From NCBI GenBank assembly GCA_025353085.1, contig JANXRI010000072.1, positions 1-15,219 of the forward strand: 15,219 bases of DNA, given 5' to 3'. A program made the position numbers and the translations under genes. Positions 6,852-14,745 of the stretch are shown here, piece by piece (positions within the stretch are counted from its first letter, which is position 1; each line of letters starts with the position of its first letter). A model generated the notes under the pieces. That model did no database searches and was not told the origin of the DNA. It saw only the letters and a program-made list of their open reading frames with translations. The DNA comes from Betaproteobacteria bacterium (lineage in GTDB: Bacteria; Pseudomonadota; Gammaproteobacteria; Burkholderiales; SG8-41).

Positions 6852-8938
6852 GCTGCGGTTGCCACGATATTGCCGGCGGCATCGAGGCACGCTTGCCAAC
6901 CGGGCGGAATCACGACGCTGGTGTCGTATTCCTGCACGATCGCGGGTCCGGATATCGCCGCATCCGCCAGCGATTTTCGCGTGACGACGCGCGTTTGCAG
7001 AGAGCCAAGAGTGGCGCCGAAATAAACTGCGCGCGTCGGTGTCGCGTGCGCGGCATCAGGCTCCCAACGCGCCTCGTAGTGCGTGGCGCGCGGCACGGTC
7101 GCGATCAAGCGGCAGGTCACCAGCTCGAAGTCCTGGGTGTTGCCGCGATGACCGTAGGTGCGCTCGAATTCGGTTTCAAAGCGCTGTTCGGCGGCGCGCA
7201 AAGCGCTCTCTGTGACGCTTTGCTCGGGCAACGCGACCGTGATCTCGGACGACTGCCCGCGATACCGCAGATCGACCTGCGTGACAATTTTGACCAGGCC
7301 GGCCGCGTAACCTTCGTCGCGCATGCGTGCGATCAACTCGTCGCGCATCGCCGTGATCGCGCCGTTGATCGAGCCGGCGTCGAATTGCGCGGTCGAGGTC
7401 AAGACGGTGCGGGCGGCGTGGTGCTCGATGTCCGCACGCAACAGACCAAACGCGCTGAATACGCCCGGCGCCGGCGGCACGATCACCGTGCGAATACCGA
7501 GTTCGGCGGCGACACTCACCGCATGCACCGGACCCGCGCCGCCGAACGCCATCAGCGCGAAGGCGGCCGGATCGCGCCCGCGCTCGACCGACACCGACTT
7601 GATCGCACGCACCATGTTGGAATTCGCGATCACGTGCACGCCCCACGCGGCGTCGAGCAGCGAGAGTCCCGCGGGCGCGGCGACGTGCGTTTGCAATGCG
7701 CGCTCGGCGAGTTCCCGGTTCAAACGCAAGGCGCCGCCCGCGAGCGAATCGGCGCCGAGAAAACCGAGCGCCAGATTGGCGTCGGTGACGGTCGGCCGCA
7801 TGTTGCCCTGTGCGTAGCAGGCCGGGCCCGGCACCGCGCCCGCGCTTAACGGCCCCACGCGCAAGCTGCCGCCCGCGTCGAGCGCGGCGATGCTGCCGCC
7901 GCCGGCGCCGACTTCCGACACGTCGATCACGGGTATGCGCAGTAGATAACCGTTGCCGCGCATGAGCCGGCTCGACGCCGACACGCGCGAGCCGACTTCA
8001 TACTCCGCGGCGCGCAGCATTTCACCGGCTTCGATGATCGACGCCTTGGTGGTGGTGCCTCCCATGTCGAGCGTGATGACGTTGGCATGACCGCAATCGC
8101 GCGCCAGCCGCGCGGCCGCCACGACGCCCGCCGCGGGGCCCGATTCGATGATGGTGACCGGGCGCGCCGCCGCAGCGCCGGCGCTGATGAGGCCGCCGTT
8201 CGATTGCATGACCAAGAGCGGCGCGACGATCCGTTGTGCGGTCAAACGCTCGCGCAGCCGGGCGAGATAGCGACCGATCAGCGGGCCGACATACGCGTTG
8301 ACCACCGTCGTGCTGGTGCGCTCGTATTCGAGCATTTCCGGCAGCACGTCGTGCGACAGCGTCACATACGCATGGGGCAGCAGGCGGCGCAATACTTCAC
8401 CGGCAAGCACTTCGTGGCGCGGATCGCGGTAACTGTGCAGGAAACACACCGCGACCGCTTCGATGCCGGCGTCGGCGAGCGGCTGCACGGCTTGTTCTAA
8501 TGCCGCGATTGCGAGCGGCGTCAGCACGTTGCCGCGCGCGTCGAGCCGCTCGGCCGCTTCAAGTCGCCATTCGCGCTCCACCAGCGGCGCCGGTTTTTCC
8601 CAACCGAGGTCATATGACATTGGAATTCGAATCCGGCGCAGTTCGAGCACGTCGCGAAACCCCGCGGTCGTCACCAGCGCCGTTCTCGCGCCTTTGCGTT
8701 CGAGTATGGCGTTGGTTGCGACGGTCGTCGCGTGCACGACCTCGAAGATTTCCGCCGCATCCAGTCGCATTTTCGCGCAATAGGCGGCCACGCCCTCGGT
8801 AATCGCGCGCGAATAATCGTCGGGCGTGGAGGGAATCTTGATCTTGTCGAGCCGGCCGTCCGCGTGCAGGAACACAAGGTCCGTGAAGGTGCCGCCGATA
8901 TCCACACCGACGCGCAGCGATGGCGTGATTGTGCTCAT
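6848..8938 (-). CDS. hyuA: Hydantoinase A/oxoprolinase family subunit (ATP-binding; HyuA-like)
   Basis: The start is ATG 8938, whose ATGA overlaps the stop of the hyuB-like gene. A frame extending to 9010 only adds an unrelated tail. The 696-aa protein has the hydantoinase/oxoprolinase N-terminal domain (GVDIGGTFTDLVFL, residues 11-24, ATP phosphate loop) and VVHATTVATNAIL. The central domain has VMQSNGGLISAGA, IIESGPAAGVVAAAR, and the second nucleotide motif NVITLDMGGTTTKASI. GAGGGSIAALD, GAVPGPACYAQG and TVTDANLALGF follow. These proteins pair with HyuB-type subunits for ATP-dependent hydrolysis of cyclic amides (hydantoin, N-methylhydantoin, 5-oxoproline), or, in acetone and acetophenone carboxylases, ATP-dependent carboxylation. 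Acetone carboxylases also need a small third subunit, which I do not see, so a hydantoinase-like or imide-opening role is somewhat favoured. The substrate is unknown. The full length and motifs look intact. Confidence 0.93.
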   Translation of the reverse strand: MSTITPSLRVGVDIGGTFTDLVFLHADGRLDKIKIPSTPDDYSRAITEGVAAYCAKMRLDAAEIFEVVHATTVATNAILERKGARTALVTTAGFRDVLELRRIRIPMSYDLGWEKPAPLVEREWRLEAAERLDARGNVLTPLAIAALEQAVQPLADAGIEAVAVCFLHSYRDPRHEVLAGEVLRRLLPHAYVTLSHDVLPEMLEYERTSTTVVNAYVGPLIGRYLARLRERLTAQRIVAPLLVMQSNGGLISAGAAAARPVTIIESGPAAGVVAAARLARDCGHANVITLDMGGTTTKASIIEAGEMLRAAEYEVGSRVSASSRLMRGNGYLLRIPVIDVSEVGAGGGSIAALDAGGSLRVGPLSAGAVPGPACYAQGNMRPTVTDANLALGFLGADSLAGGALRLNRELAERALQTHVAAPAGLSLLDAAWGVHVIANSNMVRAIKSVSVERGRDPAAFALMAFGGAGPVHAVSVAAELGIRTVIVPPAPGVFSAFGLLRADIEHHAARTVLTSTAQFDAGSINGAITAMRDELIARMRDEGYAAGLVKIVTQVDLRYRGQSSEITVALPEQSVTESALRAAEQRFETEFERTYGHRGNTQDFELVTCRLIATVPRATHYEARWEPDAAHATPTRAVYFGATLGSLQTRVVTRKSLADAAISGPAIVQEYDTSVVIPPGWQACLDAAGNIVATAA

Positions 8939-10680
8939 TGCACCTCGGCCGCGAGGCTTGCCTGCCGTGAATTGCGGATGCGCGCGGTTGCTGTTTCGTC
9001 GATGCGCCACGGTTGCGTCGTGATGACCACACCGTAGTCGCGTTCGGCGGCACCGACGCTTACTTTGCCGTTGCGCACGTCGGCAAGCACCAGCGCGGGA
9101 TCGCGTGCCTGTGGTTCGCCGTAGCCGCCGCCGCCGGCGGACGTGTGACGAAACGCGTGCCCCTTCTCGATTGCGCGCGTGAATTTAGTCGGCAGCTCGC
9201 GCCATTCCTCTTTGCCTTCGTCAAGCAGATTCATCGAGCCGCGGCCAGGCTGGCCGCCGGCGAGTCCGTACGGCGGAAAATTGCGCCGGTCGGAGCGTAG
9301 CTGCAACGTCGCGCGCCCGCCAAGAAAGCGCAGCTGGCGTGCCACCGCCATGCCGCCGCGCCACCGCCCCGGCCCGCCGCTGTCGGCGACGAGTTCATAG
9401 CGTTCGATGCGGATCGGCGCCTGATTCTCGACCATTTCGATCGGCGCGTTGCTGATGTTCGCGGCCGGATTCGCCACGCCATCGATGCCTTCGCGATGAA
9501 AGCCGCCGCCCCACGCGCCCATGATCGCTTCGCGGAACAGCACGAAACGTCCGGCGTCGTCCACGCCGCCGATCGAGTAGCTGGTGGTGCCGCCTTCGCC
9601 AGCGGCGCGCGGCAGCTCGGGCACTGCTTGCGCGAGCGCGCCGAAGATCGCGTCGATCAGGCGAAAGCCGGATACGCCGCGCGCCGCCACCGCGCCCGGC
9701 CGCCGCGGATTCAACAGCGAGCCTTCCGAAGCGACGACGTGGATAGGCCGTATAAAGCCGGCGTTGTTCGGCGCATCGGAATCCATGATCGCGCGGATCG
9801 CGAAATAGACCGCCGACTTGGCGAACGACAGCGTCGAATTGATGGCGCCTCTCACCTGCGGGCTGGTGCCGGCGAGATCAACCGTCAACTCGTCGCCGGC
9901 GACGTGCACGTTGGCGCATACCGTCACCGGCTTGCCGAAGTCAACGCCGTCGTCGTCGAGGTGATCGGTGTAACTGTACACGCCGTCGGGGATCGAGCGG
10001 ATCACGCGGCGCGCCTCGCGCTCGGAGTAATCGAGCAGTTCGTCGAAATAGCGCTCGAGTTGATCGACGCCGAAGCGCTGCGCGAGTTCGTGCATGCCGC
10101 GCTCGGCGATGCGGCAGGCGGCGGCTTGCGCATCGATATCGCCCATCACGACGTCCGGTATGCGCACGTTGCGGCGTATCATGCTGATGAGCGTCGCGTT
10201 CGGCACGCCGCGCTCGAAGAGCTTCAACACTGGTATCTGCAGCCCCTCCTGGAATATCTCGGTCGAGTCGGCGGCGCTCGAACCCGGCACACGCCCGCCC
10301 ATGTCGTTGTGATGCGCGACGACGATCGCGTAGCCGATGCGGCGGCGGCCGACGAACACGGGCTTCACCATGAAAATGTCGGGCAGATGCATGCCGCCCT
10401 GATAAGGATCGTTGAAGACGACGATGTCGCCTTCCGCGAGCGTGTCGCCGTACTCGGCGCGCACTGCGTCCATCGCATCGGGAATCGAGCCCAGGTGCAG
10501 CGGCAGCGACAGACCCTGCGCGATCATGCGCCCCTGCGCGTCACAAAACGCGCTCGACAGATCCATCGTGTCTTTCATGATGGACGAATAGGCGATGCGC
10601 ACCACCGTCAGCACCATTTCGTCGACGACCGAGCCGATCGCGTTCTTGATGATCTCGAGCCGGACCGGGTCAAACGCCAT
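8935..10680 (-). CDS. hyuB: Hydantoinase B/oxoprolinase family subunit (HyuB-like)
   Basis: This 581-aa protein starts at ATG 10680 with GGAG about eight bases upstream, inside the last codons of the preceding lyase gene (an 11-base overlap). The N-terminus (FDPVRLEIIKNAIGSVVDEM) is the typical HyuB opening. VVFNDPYQGGMHLPDIFMVK and AHHNDMGGRVPGSSA carry the acidic and His residues conserved in the family, which in carboxylase relatives help build the metal site. IFQEGLQIPVLKLFERG and RKNVRIP-type sequence follow, and the C-terminus has the GGGYGEPQARDP pattern. Length is normal. It is expected to form the catalytic partner of the HyuA-like protein encoded next. ATGA overlap with that gene suggests balanced, coupled synthesis. 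Substrate is not predictable beyond a cyclic amide/imide or a ketone to be carboxylated. Confidence 0.93.
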   Translation of the reverse strand: MAFDPVRLEIIKNAIGSVVDEMVLTVVRIAYSSIMKDTMDLSSAFCDAQGRMIAQGLSLPLHLGSIPDAMDAVRAEYGDTLAEGDIVVFNDPYQGGMHLPDIFMVKPVFVGRRRIGYAIVVAHHNDMGGRVPGSSAADSTEIFQEGLQIPVLKLFERGVPNATLISMIRRNVRIPDVVMGDIDAQAAACRIAERGMHELAQRFGVDQLERYFDELLDYSEREARRVIRSIPDGVYSYTDHLDDDGVDFGKPVTVCANVHVAGDELTVDLAGTSPQVRGAINSTLSFAKSAVYFAIRAIMDSDAPNNAGFIRPIHVVASEGSLLNPRRPGAVAARGVSGFRLIDAIFGALAQAVPELPRAAGEGGTTSYSIGGVDDAGRFVLFREAIMGAWGGGFHREGIDGVANPAANISNAPIEMVENQAPIRIERYELVADSGGPGRWRGGMAVARQLRFLGGRATLQLRSDRRNFPPYGLAGGQPGRGSMNLLDEGKEEWRELPTKFTRAIEKGHAFRHTSAGGGGYGEPQARDPALVLADVRNGKVSVGAAERDYGVVITTQPWRIDETATARIRNSRQASLAAEVQ

Positions 10681-11560
10681 ATTTTTTCTCCAGCGCCTTG
10701 ACCTCGGCCAATTCGCAGACCTCCCAGAATTCGTCGAACGGTATCATCTGGTCCCACACCGCGAGCGAGTTGCCGGTGCGCTTGATGTCCATCAGCACGT
10801 CGCGCATGGCTTTGACCGCGGCCATTACGGTGTGCGCGTAAAAGCAGCAGGTGGAAAAGCCCATCGCTTCGATTTCTGACACATTGAGGCGCGGCACCAT
10901 GCCGCTCGGCGAATGATTGAAATGCAGCGGTATGCGGCCGCGAAAACGTTCGGCGATGGCGCGCATCTCCTCCATCGATTCGCGCATCTCGATGAACAGC
11001 ATGTCGGCGCCGGCTTCACGATAGGCTTCACCGCGTTGAAGTGCGGCGTCTATGCCTTCGACCGTTACCGCGTCGCAGCGCGCGATGATCAGAAAATCCG
11101 GATCGCGGCGCGCATCGAGCGCGGCCTTGATCTTGCCGACCATCTCCTGCGCCGGGATCAGTTTCTTGCCCTGCAGGTGGCCGCATTTCTTCGGCCAGTC
11201 CTGGTCCTCGATGTGGATGCCGGCGACACCCGCCTGCTCGAATGCGCGCACCGTGCGCATCACGTTGATCGCGTTGCCGTAACCGGTGTCCGCATCCACG
11301 ATCACCGGGATTTCCACCGCTTCGGCGATGTAGCGCGCGTTCGCGACCATTTCTTCGCCCGCGACGAAGCCGATGTCGGGGTAGCCGCGCGACATGCTGG
11401 TCCCCGCGCCGGTGACGACGCAGAGCGGGTAGTCGCACTGCTCGACGATGCGCGCGGAGAGCGCGTCATATGCGCCGCCGCCCAGTATGATGCCCGGTTG
11501 CGCGAGCATTTCGCGCATGCGCCGGGGCGCGGATTTTCCACGTTCACGCGTAAATTTCAT
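10670..11560 (-). CDS. Isocitrate lyase/PEP mutase family lyase 1
   Basis: The chosen start is ATG 11560 (MKFTRERGKSAPRRMREML), with GAGGAGA seven bases upstream and ATGA overlap with the transporter gene's stop. The frame upstream of it is a shadow of that gene. The 296-aa protein has GGGAYDALSARIVEQ (residues 27-41), DADTGYGN (89-96, metal-binding Asp pair), IEDQDWP and the lyase loop KKCGH (124-128). The KKCGH signature and length are those of methylisocitrate lyase and related C-C lyases that release pyruvate or a similar 2-oxo acid. It ends EKKYGV, with its stop inside the hyuB-like start. A C-terminal Phe/Cys-rich segment (AMGFSTCCFYAHTVMAAVKA) corresponds to the last barrel strands and helix of the family. 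Substrate may be a 2-methylmalate or dimethylmalate-like acid, or oxaloacetate if it acts as a decarboxylase. Having a second divergent member in the same operon is unusual. Confidence 0.9.
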   Translation of the reverse strand: MKFTRERGKSAPRRMREMLAQPGIILGGGAYDALSARIVEQCDYPLCVVTGAGTSMSRGYPDIGFVAGEEMVANARYIAEAVEIPVIVDADTGYGNAINVMRTVRAFEQAGVAGIHIEDQDWPKKCGHLQGKKLIPAQEMVGKIKAALDARRDPDFLIIARCDAVTVEGIDAALQRGEAYREAGADMLFIEMRESMEEMRAIAERFRGRIPLHFNHSPSGMVPRLNVSEIEAMGFSTCCFYAHTVMAAVKAMRDVLMDIKRTGNSLAVWDQMIPFDEFWEVCELAEVKALEKKYGV

Positions 11561-13086
11561 GTTGGATTCTCCTCGCTTGTCGATTTCAGTTCGACCAGGT
11601 CCTTGCGCCTGACGCCCAGCCGCCATGCAATGCACTGCAGCGCCACCAGCACCACGATCGCGCCCAGGAATATCCGCGAAAACGCGTCCTGCGCCAACGC
11701 CGCCCAGTTGCCGTCGCTGATGATGAGCGCGCGCCTTAACGCGACTTCCATGCGGTCGCCGATCACCACCGCCAGCAGCAGCGGCGCGCAGTCGAATTGC
11801 AGCTTGCGCAACATGTAGCCTATCAGGCCGAACGCGGCCATGATGCCGATCTCGGCCGCGTTCGCGTTGACGCTGTAGATGCCGACGATGCAGATCAGCA
11901 ATACGCTTGGCGCCAGCCATGCGTAAGGTATGCGCAAGAGGTTCACGAACAAGCCGACCAGAGGCAGATTCAGCGCGAGCAGCATCAGATTGCCGATGTA
12001 CATGCTGGCGATCAGTCCCCAGAACACCTGCGGATGCTCGCTGACCAGTTGTGGTCCCGGATTCACGCCATGGATCATCAACGCTGAGAGCAATATTGCA
12101 GTTGCCGGTATCGCGGGAATGCCGAGCACCAAGAGCGGAATCATCGCGCTGCCGGTGGTCGCGTTATTGGCTGTTTCAGGACCAGCGACGCCGGCGATCG
12201 CGCCATGGCCGAATTCTTCGGGATGGCGCGAGAGCTTGCGCTCGACGGCGTAAGAGGCGAAGGTCGAGACGACGTGGGAGATGCCCGGCACGAAACCGAA
12301 CACGAAGCCGATCAGTGTGCCGCGCGCGATTGCCGGCGCGCTGGCGCGCATGTCGGCGGCGCGCGGAATCAGGCTTGCCAGGGTCGGACGGATCGGCTTT
12401 ACGCTTAGTACGTCTTCCATGTTCAGCAATATCTCGCTCACGCCGAACAGCCCCAGTGCCATCGCGACAAAACTCAAACCTTCGCTGATCTCGATGCGGC
12501 CAAATGTGAAGCGCGGAAAGCCGGTGAGGGGATCAAGCCCGATCGTCGCAATCAGCAGACCCAGTACCACCATGGCAATCGTTTTCAAAACCGGGCCGCT
12601 CGACACAAAGCCCATCACGAGCAATGCCAAAGCCATCAACGCGAATTCGGCGGCGGGCCCGACTTTCAGCATCAACTGCGCGAGCGGCGGCGCGAACAGC
12701 GTCAGGCCGACCACGCTCATCGTGCCACCGATGAAACTGCCGACACCGGCGACCACCAGCGCAGGGCCGGCTCGCCCTTGGCGCGCCATTGCATGGCCGT
12801 CGATGCAGGTCATGATGGACGCCGCTTCGCCCGGTATGCGCAACAGTATGGACGTCGTGGAACCGCCGTACATCGCGCCGTAAAAAATTCCCGACAGCAT
12901 GATGACCGCGGACGCGGGCTCCAGCTTGTAGGTAAGCGGCAGCAGCAAGGTCAGGCCCGCGAGCGGACCCAGCCCCGGCAGCACGCCGACGATCGTGCCC
13001 CACAGGCAACCGATAAAGCAGAACAATAAATTATCGGGACGGGTCGCGACGGCAAATCCGCCCATCAGGTAATCGAATGTTGTCAT
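11557..13086 (-). CDS. tctA: Tripartite tricarboxylate transporter large membrane subunit (TctA family)
   Basis: This 509-aa, strongly hydrophobic inner-membrane protein has about ten to twelve predicted membrane segments. Family landmarks are GVLPGLGPLAGLTLLLPLTY (residues 38-57), IFYGAMYGGSTTSILLRIPG, the second-repeat counterpart FGFVPGISHVVSTFASYAVE, GVAGPETANNATTGSAMIPL followed by LGIPA, and ALMIHGVNPGP. The duplicated P-G loops mark the two structural repeats of the permease. Here the second loop is PGISH rather than the commoner PGAGG, as in a recognised subgroup. It forms the ion-coupled transport channel with the TctB-like subunit and receives substrate from the TctC-like receptor. 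The ATG directly follows the TAA of tctB with no Shine-Dalgarno, so coupled translation is likely. Its cytoplasmic tail ends in a Lys/Glu-rich segment. Confidence 0.95.
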   Translation of the reverse strand: MTTFDYLMGGFAVATRPDNLLFCFIGCLWGTIVGVLPGLGPLAGLTLLLPLTYKLEPASAVIMLSGIFYGAMYGGSTTSILLRIPGEAASIMTCIDGHAMARQGRAGPALVVAGVGSFIGGTMSVVGLTLFAPPLAQLMLKVGPAAEFALMALALLVMGFVSSGPVLKTIAMVVLGLLIATIGLDPLTGFPRFTFGRIEISEGLSFVAMALGLFGVSEILLNMEDVLSVKPIRPTLASLIPRAADMRASAPAIARGTLIGFVFGFVPGISHVVSTFASYAVERKLSRHPEEFGHGAIAGVAGPETANNATTGSAMIPLLVLGIPAIPATAILLSALMIHGVNPGPQLVSEHPQVFWGLIASMYIGNLMLLALNLPLVGLFVNLLRIPYAWLAPSVLLICIVGIYSVNANAAEIGIMAAFGLIGYMLRKLQFDCAPLLLAVVIGDRMEVALRRALIISDGNWAALAQDAFSRIFLGAIVVLVALQCIAWRLGVRRKDLVELKSTSEENPT

Positions 13087-13548
13087 TTACAGCGGCAGTA
13101 CGCCGTGAGGCAGTGCCACTCCTAGCGCGGCGGTAAAAAAATACCACGCGGCGAGAGTCAACGTTATTGCGCCTATGCCCGCCGCAAGCCAGTTCACACC
13201 GCCGCAGAAGCGCAGCAACACGAACAAAAACGCCGACGCGGCAAGTACAAATCCGAGCGGTTCGAGCGCAAACGTCAGCGCCACCAGTGAGGCGAGCGTA
13301 ATCCAGACCTTGGAGTGCCCGATAATGACGGTGGGTGCAGCGGCGTCTTTGCCGCTCGACCAACTACTTATCAAGATTCCGCCCGCGCATATCAGCAGGA
13401 TGACGGCCAGTATGGCGGGGAAAAAACCGGCCCCGGGCTGACCGGGCGTGCTTGCCGGCATGTGCTCCGCTTCCCACAGAACGTAAACAGCCAGCGCGAT
13501 CAGGACGGCGGCGACCGCGGCTTCTCCGCGCGGCAGCGTTAAGGTCAT
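13087..13548 (-). CDS. tctB: Tripartite tricarboxylate transporter small membrane subunit (TctB family)
   Basis: This 153-aa membrane protein has four or five hydrophobic helices, at about residues 10-26, 42-60, 81-113 (probably two) and 119-142. The loop after helix 1 holds the characteristic MPASTPGQPGAGFFPAILA, matching the G.GFFP pattern common at the start of the second helix in TctB (DUF1468) proteins. It is the small subunit of the transporter and lies between the receptor gene (19 bases upstream) and the large subunit (0 bases downstream). The ribosome site is weak. Role is clear by family and position; no catalytic residues are expected. Confidence 0.93.
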   Translation of the reverse strand: MTLTLPRGEAAVAAVLIALAVYVLWEAEHMPASTPGQPGAGFFPAILAVILLICAGGILISSWSSGKDAAAPTVIIGHSKVWITLASLVALTFALEPLGFVLAASAFLFVLLRFCGGVNWLAAGIGAITLTLAAWYFFTAALGVALPHGVLPL

Positions 13549-13567
13549 CGCGCCGGTCGTCCGCCGT

Positions 13568-14533
13568 TTACTTGGTGAGGCCGATGGACTTCATCAAATC
13601 GCCCATCGCAGCGTACTCGCTGTCGATCAGTTTGCGAAAATCGGCGCCGCTCGCCGCCTCGACCTTGATGCCGCGCGGTTCCATGTACTGGCGGAATTTG
13701 TCGGAGCGTGCCGCCTCGCGAAACGCTTTTTCGAGTATCGCCACGCGTTCCGCCGGTATGCCCTTGGGGCCGACGATGCCGTGCCACAACGCGGTGCCGG
13801 TGTCCGGCACGCCGAGTTCGCTCAAGCTCGCCGCCTGCGGCATCGATACGAGTTTTTCGCTCGACGTCACCATCAGGCATTTATTGGAACCGTCCTTGAT
13901 GTACGGCAGGATGGGCGTGATCGAGCCGCCGTAAATATCGACGTGCCCGCCGAGGTAGTTCTTCAGCGTTTCGCCGGCGCCGCCGAACGGCACCGGGCGC
14001 GTTTTCACGCCAAGCTTGCTGAAGATGCGCTCGGCCGAAAGATGGATGGTGCCGCCGACGCCGTCATTTCCATAGGTAAACTTGCCGGGATTTTTCTTCA
14101 GATGTTCGATGAACTCCTTGCCGTCATTCGCAGGAAATTCTTTTTTCACGCAAAACACCGTCGGCGCCGAGTCGGCGAGACTGATCGCGACATAGTCGGT
14201 CGGCTTGTAGGGCGCGGGCTGCATGTGCGGCGTCATCGTGAGCGGCGCGTTCCACAGACCGCCCAGCGTATGACCGTCAGGCTTCGCCTGCACCACTTGC
14301 GCCATGCCGATCAGGCCGCCGCCGCCCGTCTTGTTGACGATGACGATCTTCTGCCCCAGCGCTGGTTCAGCCAGTTCGGCGAGCAGCCGGATCGCGATAT
14401 CGGTGCCGCCGCCCGGCGGCGTCGGTACGATGACTTCGAGCGGCCGCGACGGAAATTTTTCCTGCGCTGCGGCAGGCGCGCACGTCGTGGCAAGCAGCAC
14501 GACCAGCAAAGCGGTACGTATCGAATGCGACAT
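13568..14533 (-). CDS. tctC: Periplasmic substrate-binding receptor of the tripartite tricarboxylate transporter (Bug/TctC family)
   Basis: This 321-aa secreted receptor starts at ATG 14533 with GAGGAG ten bases upstream. It has an export signal: a basic N-terminus, hydrophobic core RTALLVVLLATTCAP, and AAA before a likely cleavage near residue 23. The mature start FPSRPLEVIVPTPPGGGTDI is the hallmark of Bug proteins. Further markers are VVNKTGGGGLIGMAQVVQAKP, KFTYGNDGVGGTIHLSAE, GGAGETLKNYLGGHVDI and ALWHGIVGPKGIPAE. Bug receptors bind small carboxylates, amides or aromatic acids in a two-lobed cleft and deliver them to TctA/TctB. The ligand is unknown here, but co-expression with hyuA/hyuB, MmgE/PrpD and lyase genes points to a carboxylated, perhaps cyclic, compound. 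First gene of the operon. Confidence 0.95.
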   Translation of the reverse strand: MSHSIRTALLVVLLATTCAPAAAQEKFPSRPLEVIVPTPPGGGTDIAIRLLAELAEPALGQKIVIVNKTGGGGLIGMAQVVQAKPDGHTLGGLWNAPLTMTPHMQPAPYKPTDYVAISLADSAPTVFCVKKEFPANDGKEFIEHLKKNPGKFTYGNDGVGGTIHLSAERIFSKLGVKTRPVPFGGAGETLKNYLGGHVDIYGGSITPILPYIKDGSNKCLMVTSSEKLVSMPQAASLSELGVPDTGTALWHGIVGPKGIPAERVAILEKAFREAARSDKFRQYMEPRGIKVEAASGADFRKLIDSEYAAMGDLMKSIGLTK

Positions 14534-14613
14534 AGACGGTGAACTCCTCGACAGTCATGTTGCGGACCCGCGCAGCCGCGGGGGCAGGCGCCGCGTTTGC
14601 CGCAGTCGAAATC

Positions 14614-14642
14614 ATTACACCGGCAGCCCGCTACTTTGTCAA
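14614..14642 (-). promoter_or_regulatory. Near-consensus sigma-70 promoter of the catabolic operon
   Basis: On the minus strand TTGACA (14642-14637) is a perfect -35. After exactly 17 bases comes TGTAAT (14619-14614), a five-of-six -10. Transcription would begin near 14607, leaving a leader of about 75 bases before the tctC-like ATG. No operator palindrome stands out, and no regulator gene is in the window. It lies in the 212-base gap between the operon and the IS1380-like transposase. Confidence 0.7.
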
Positions 14643-14745
14643 TGGAGGATCAAACCGTTGCTCAGTATTAATTCCGCATGTTCGCGCCCGACCGGTGTGG
14701 CAAGAATTGTCAATCCGGCTTGAACCGAGATTTTCCATTAGACCT

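Noticed and set aside
5505..7025. 506-codon plus-strand open frame
   Set aside because: Antisense shadow of the MmgE/PrpD gene, with a low-complexity Arg-rich product.
8939..9010. 24-residue N-terminal extension of the HyuA-like protein
   Set aside because: Overlaps the end of hyuB in another frame; the ATGA junction at 8935-8938 and the family N-terminus favour ATG 8938.
9496..10701. 401-codon plus-strand open frame
   Set aside because: Antisense of the hyuB-like gene; no family features, composition typical of a shadow.
11561..11920. N-terminal extension of lyase 1 upstream of the ATG at 11560
   Set aside because: It is the tctA-like gene read in another frame; ATG 11560 has a good ribosome site and fits the family start.
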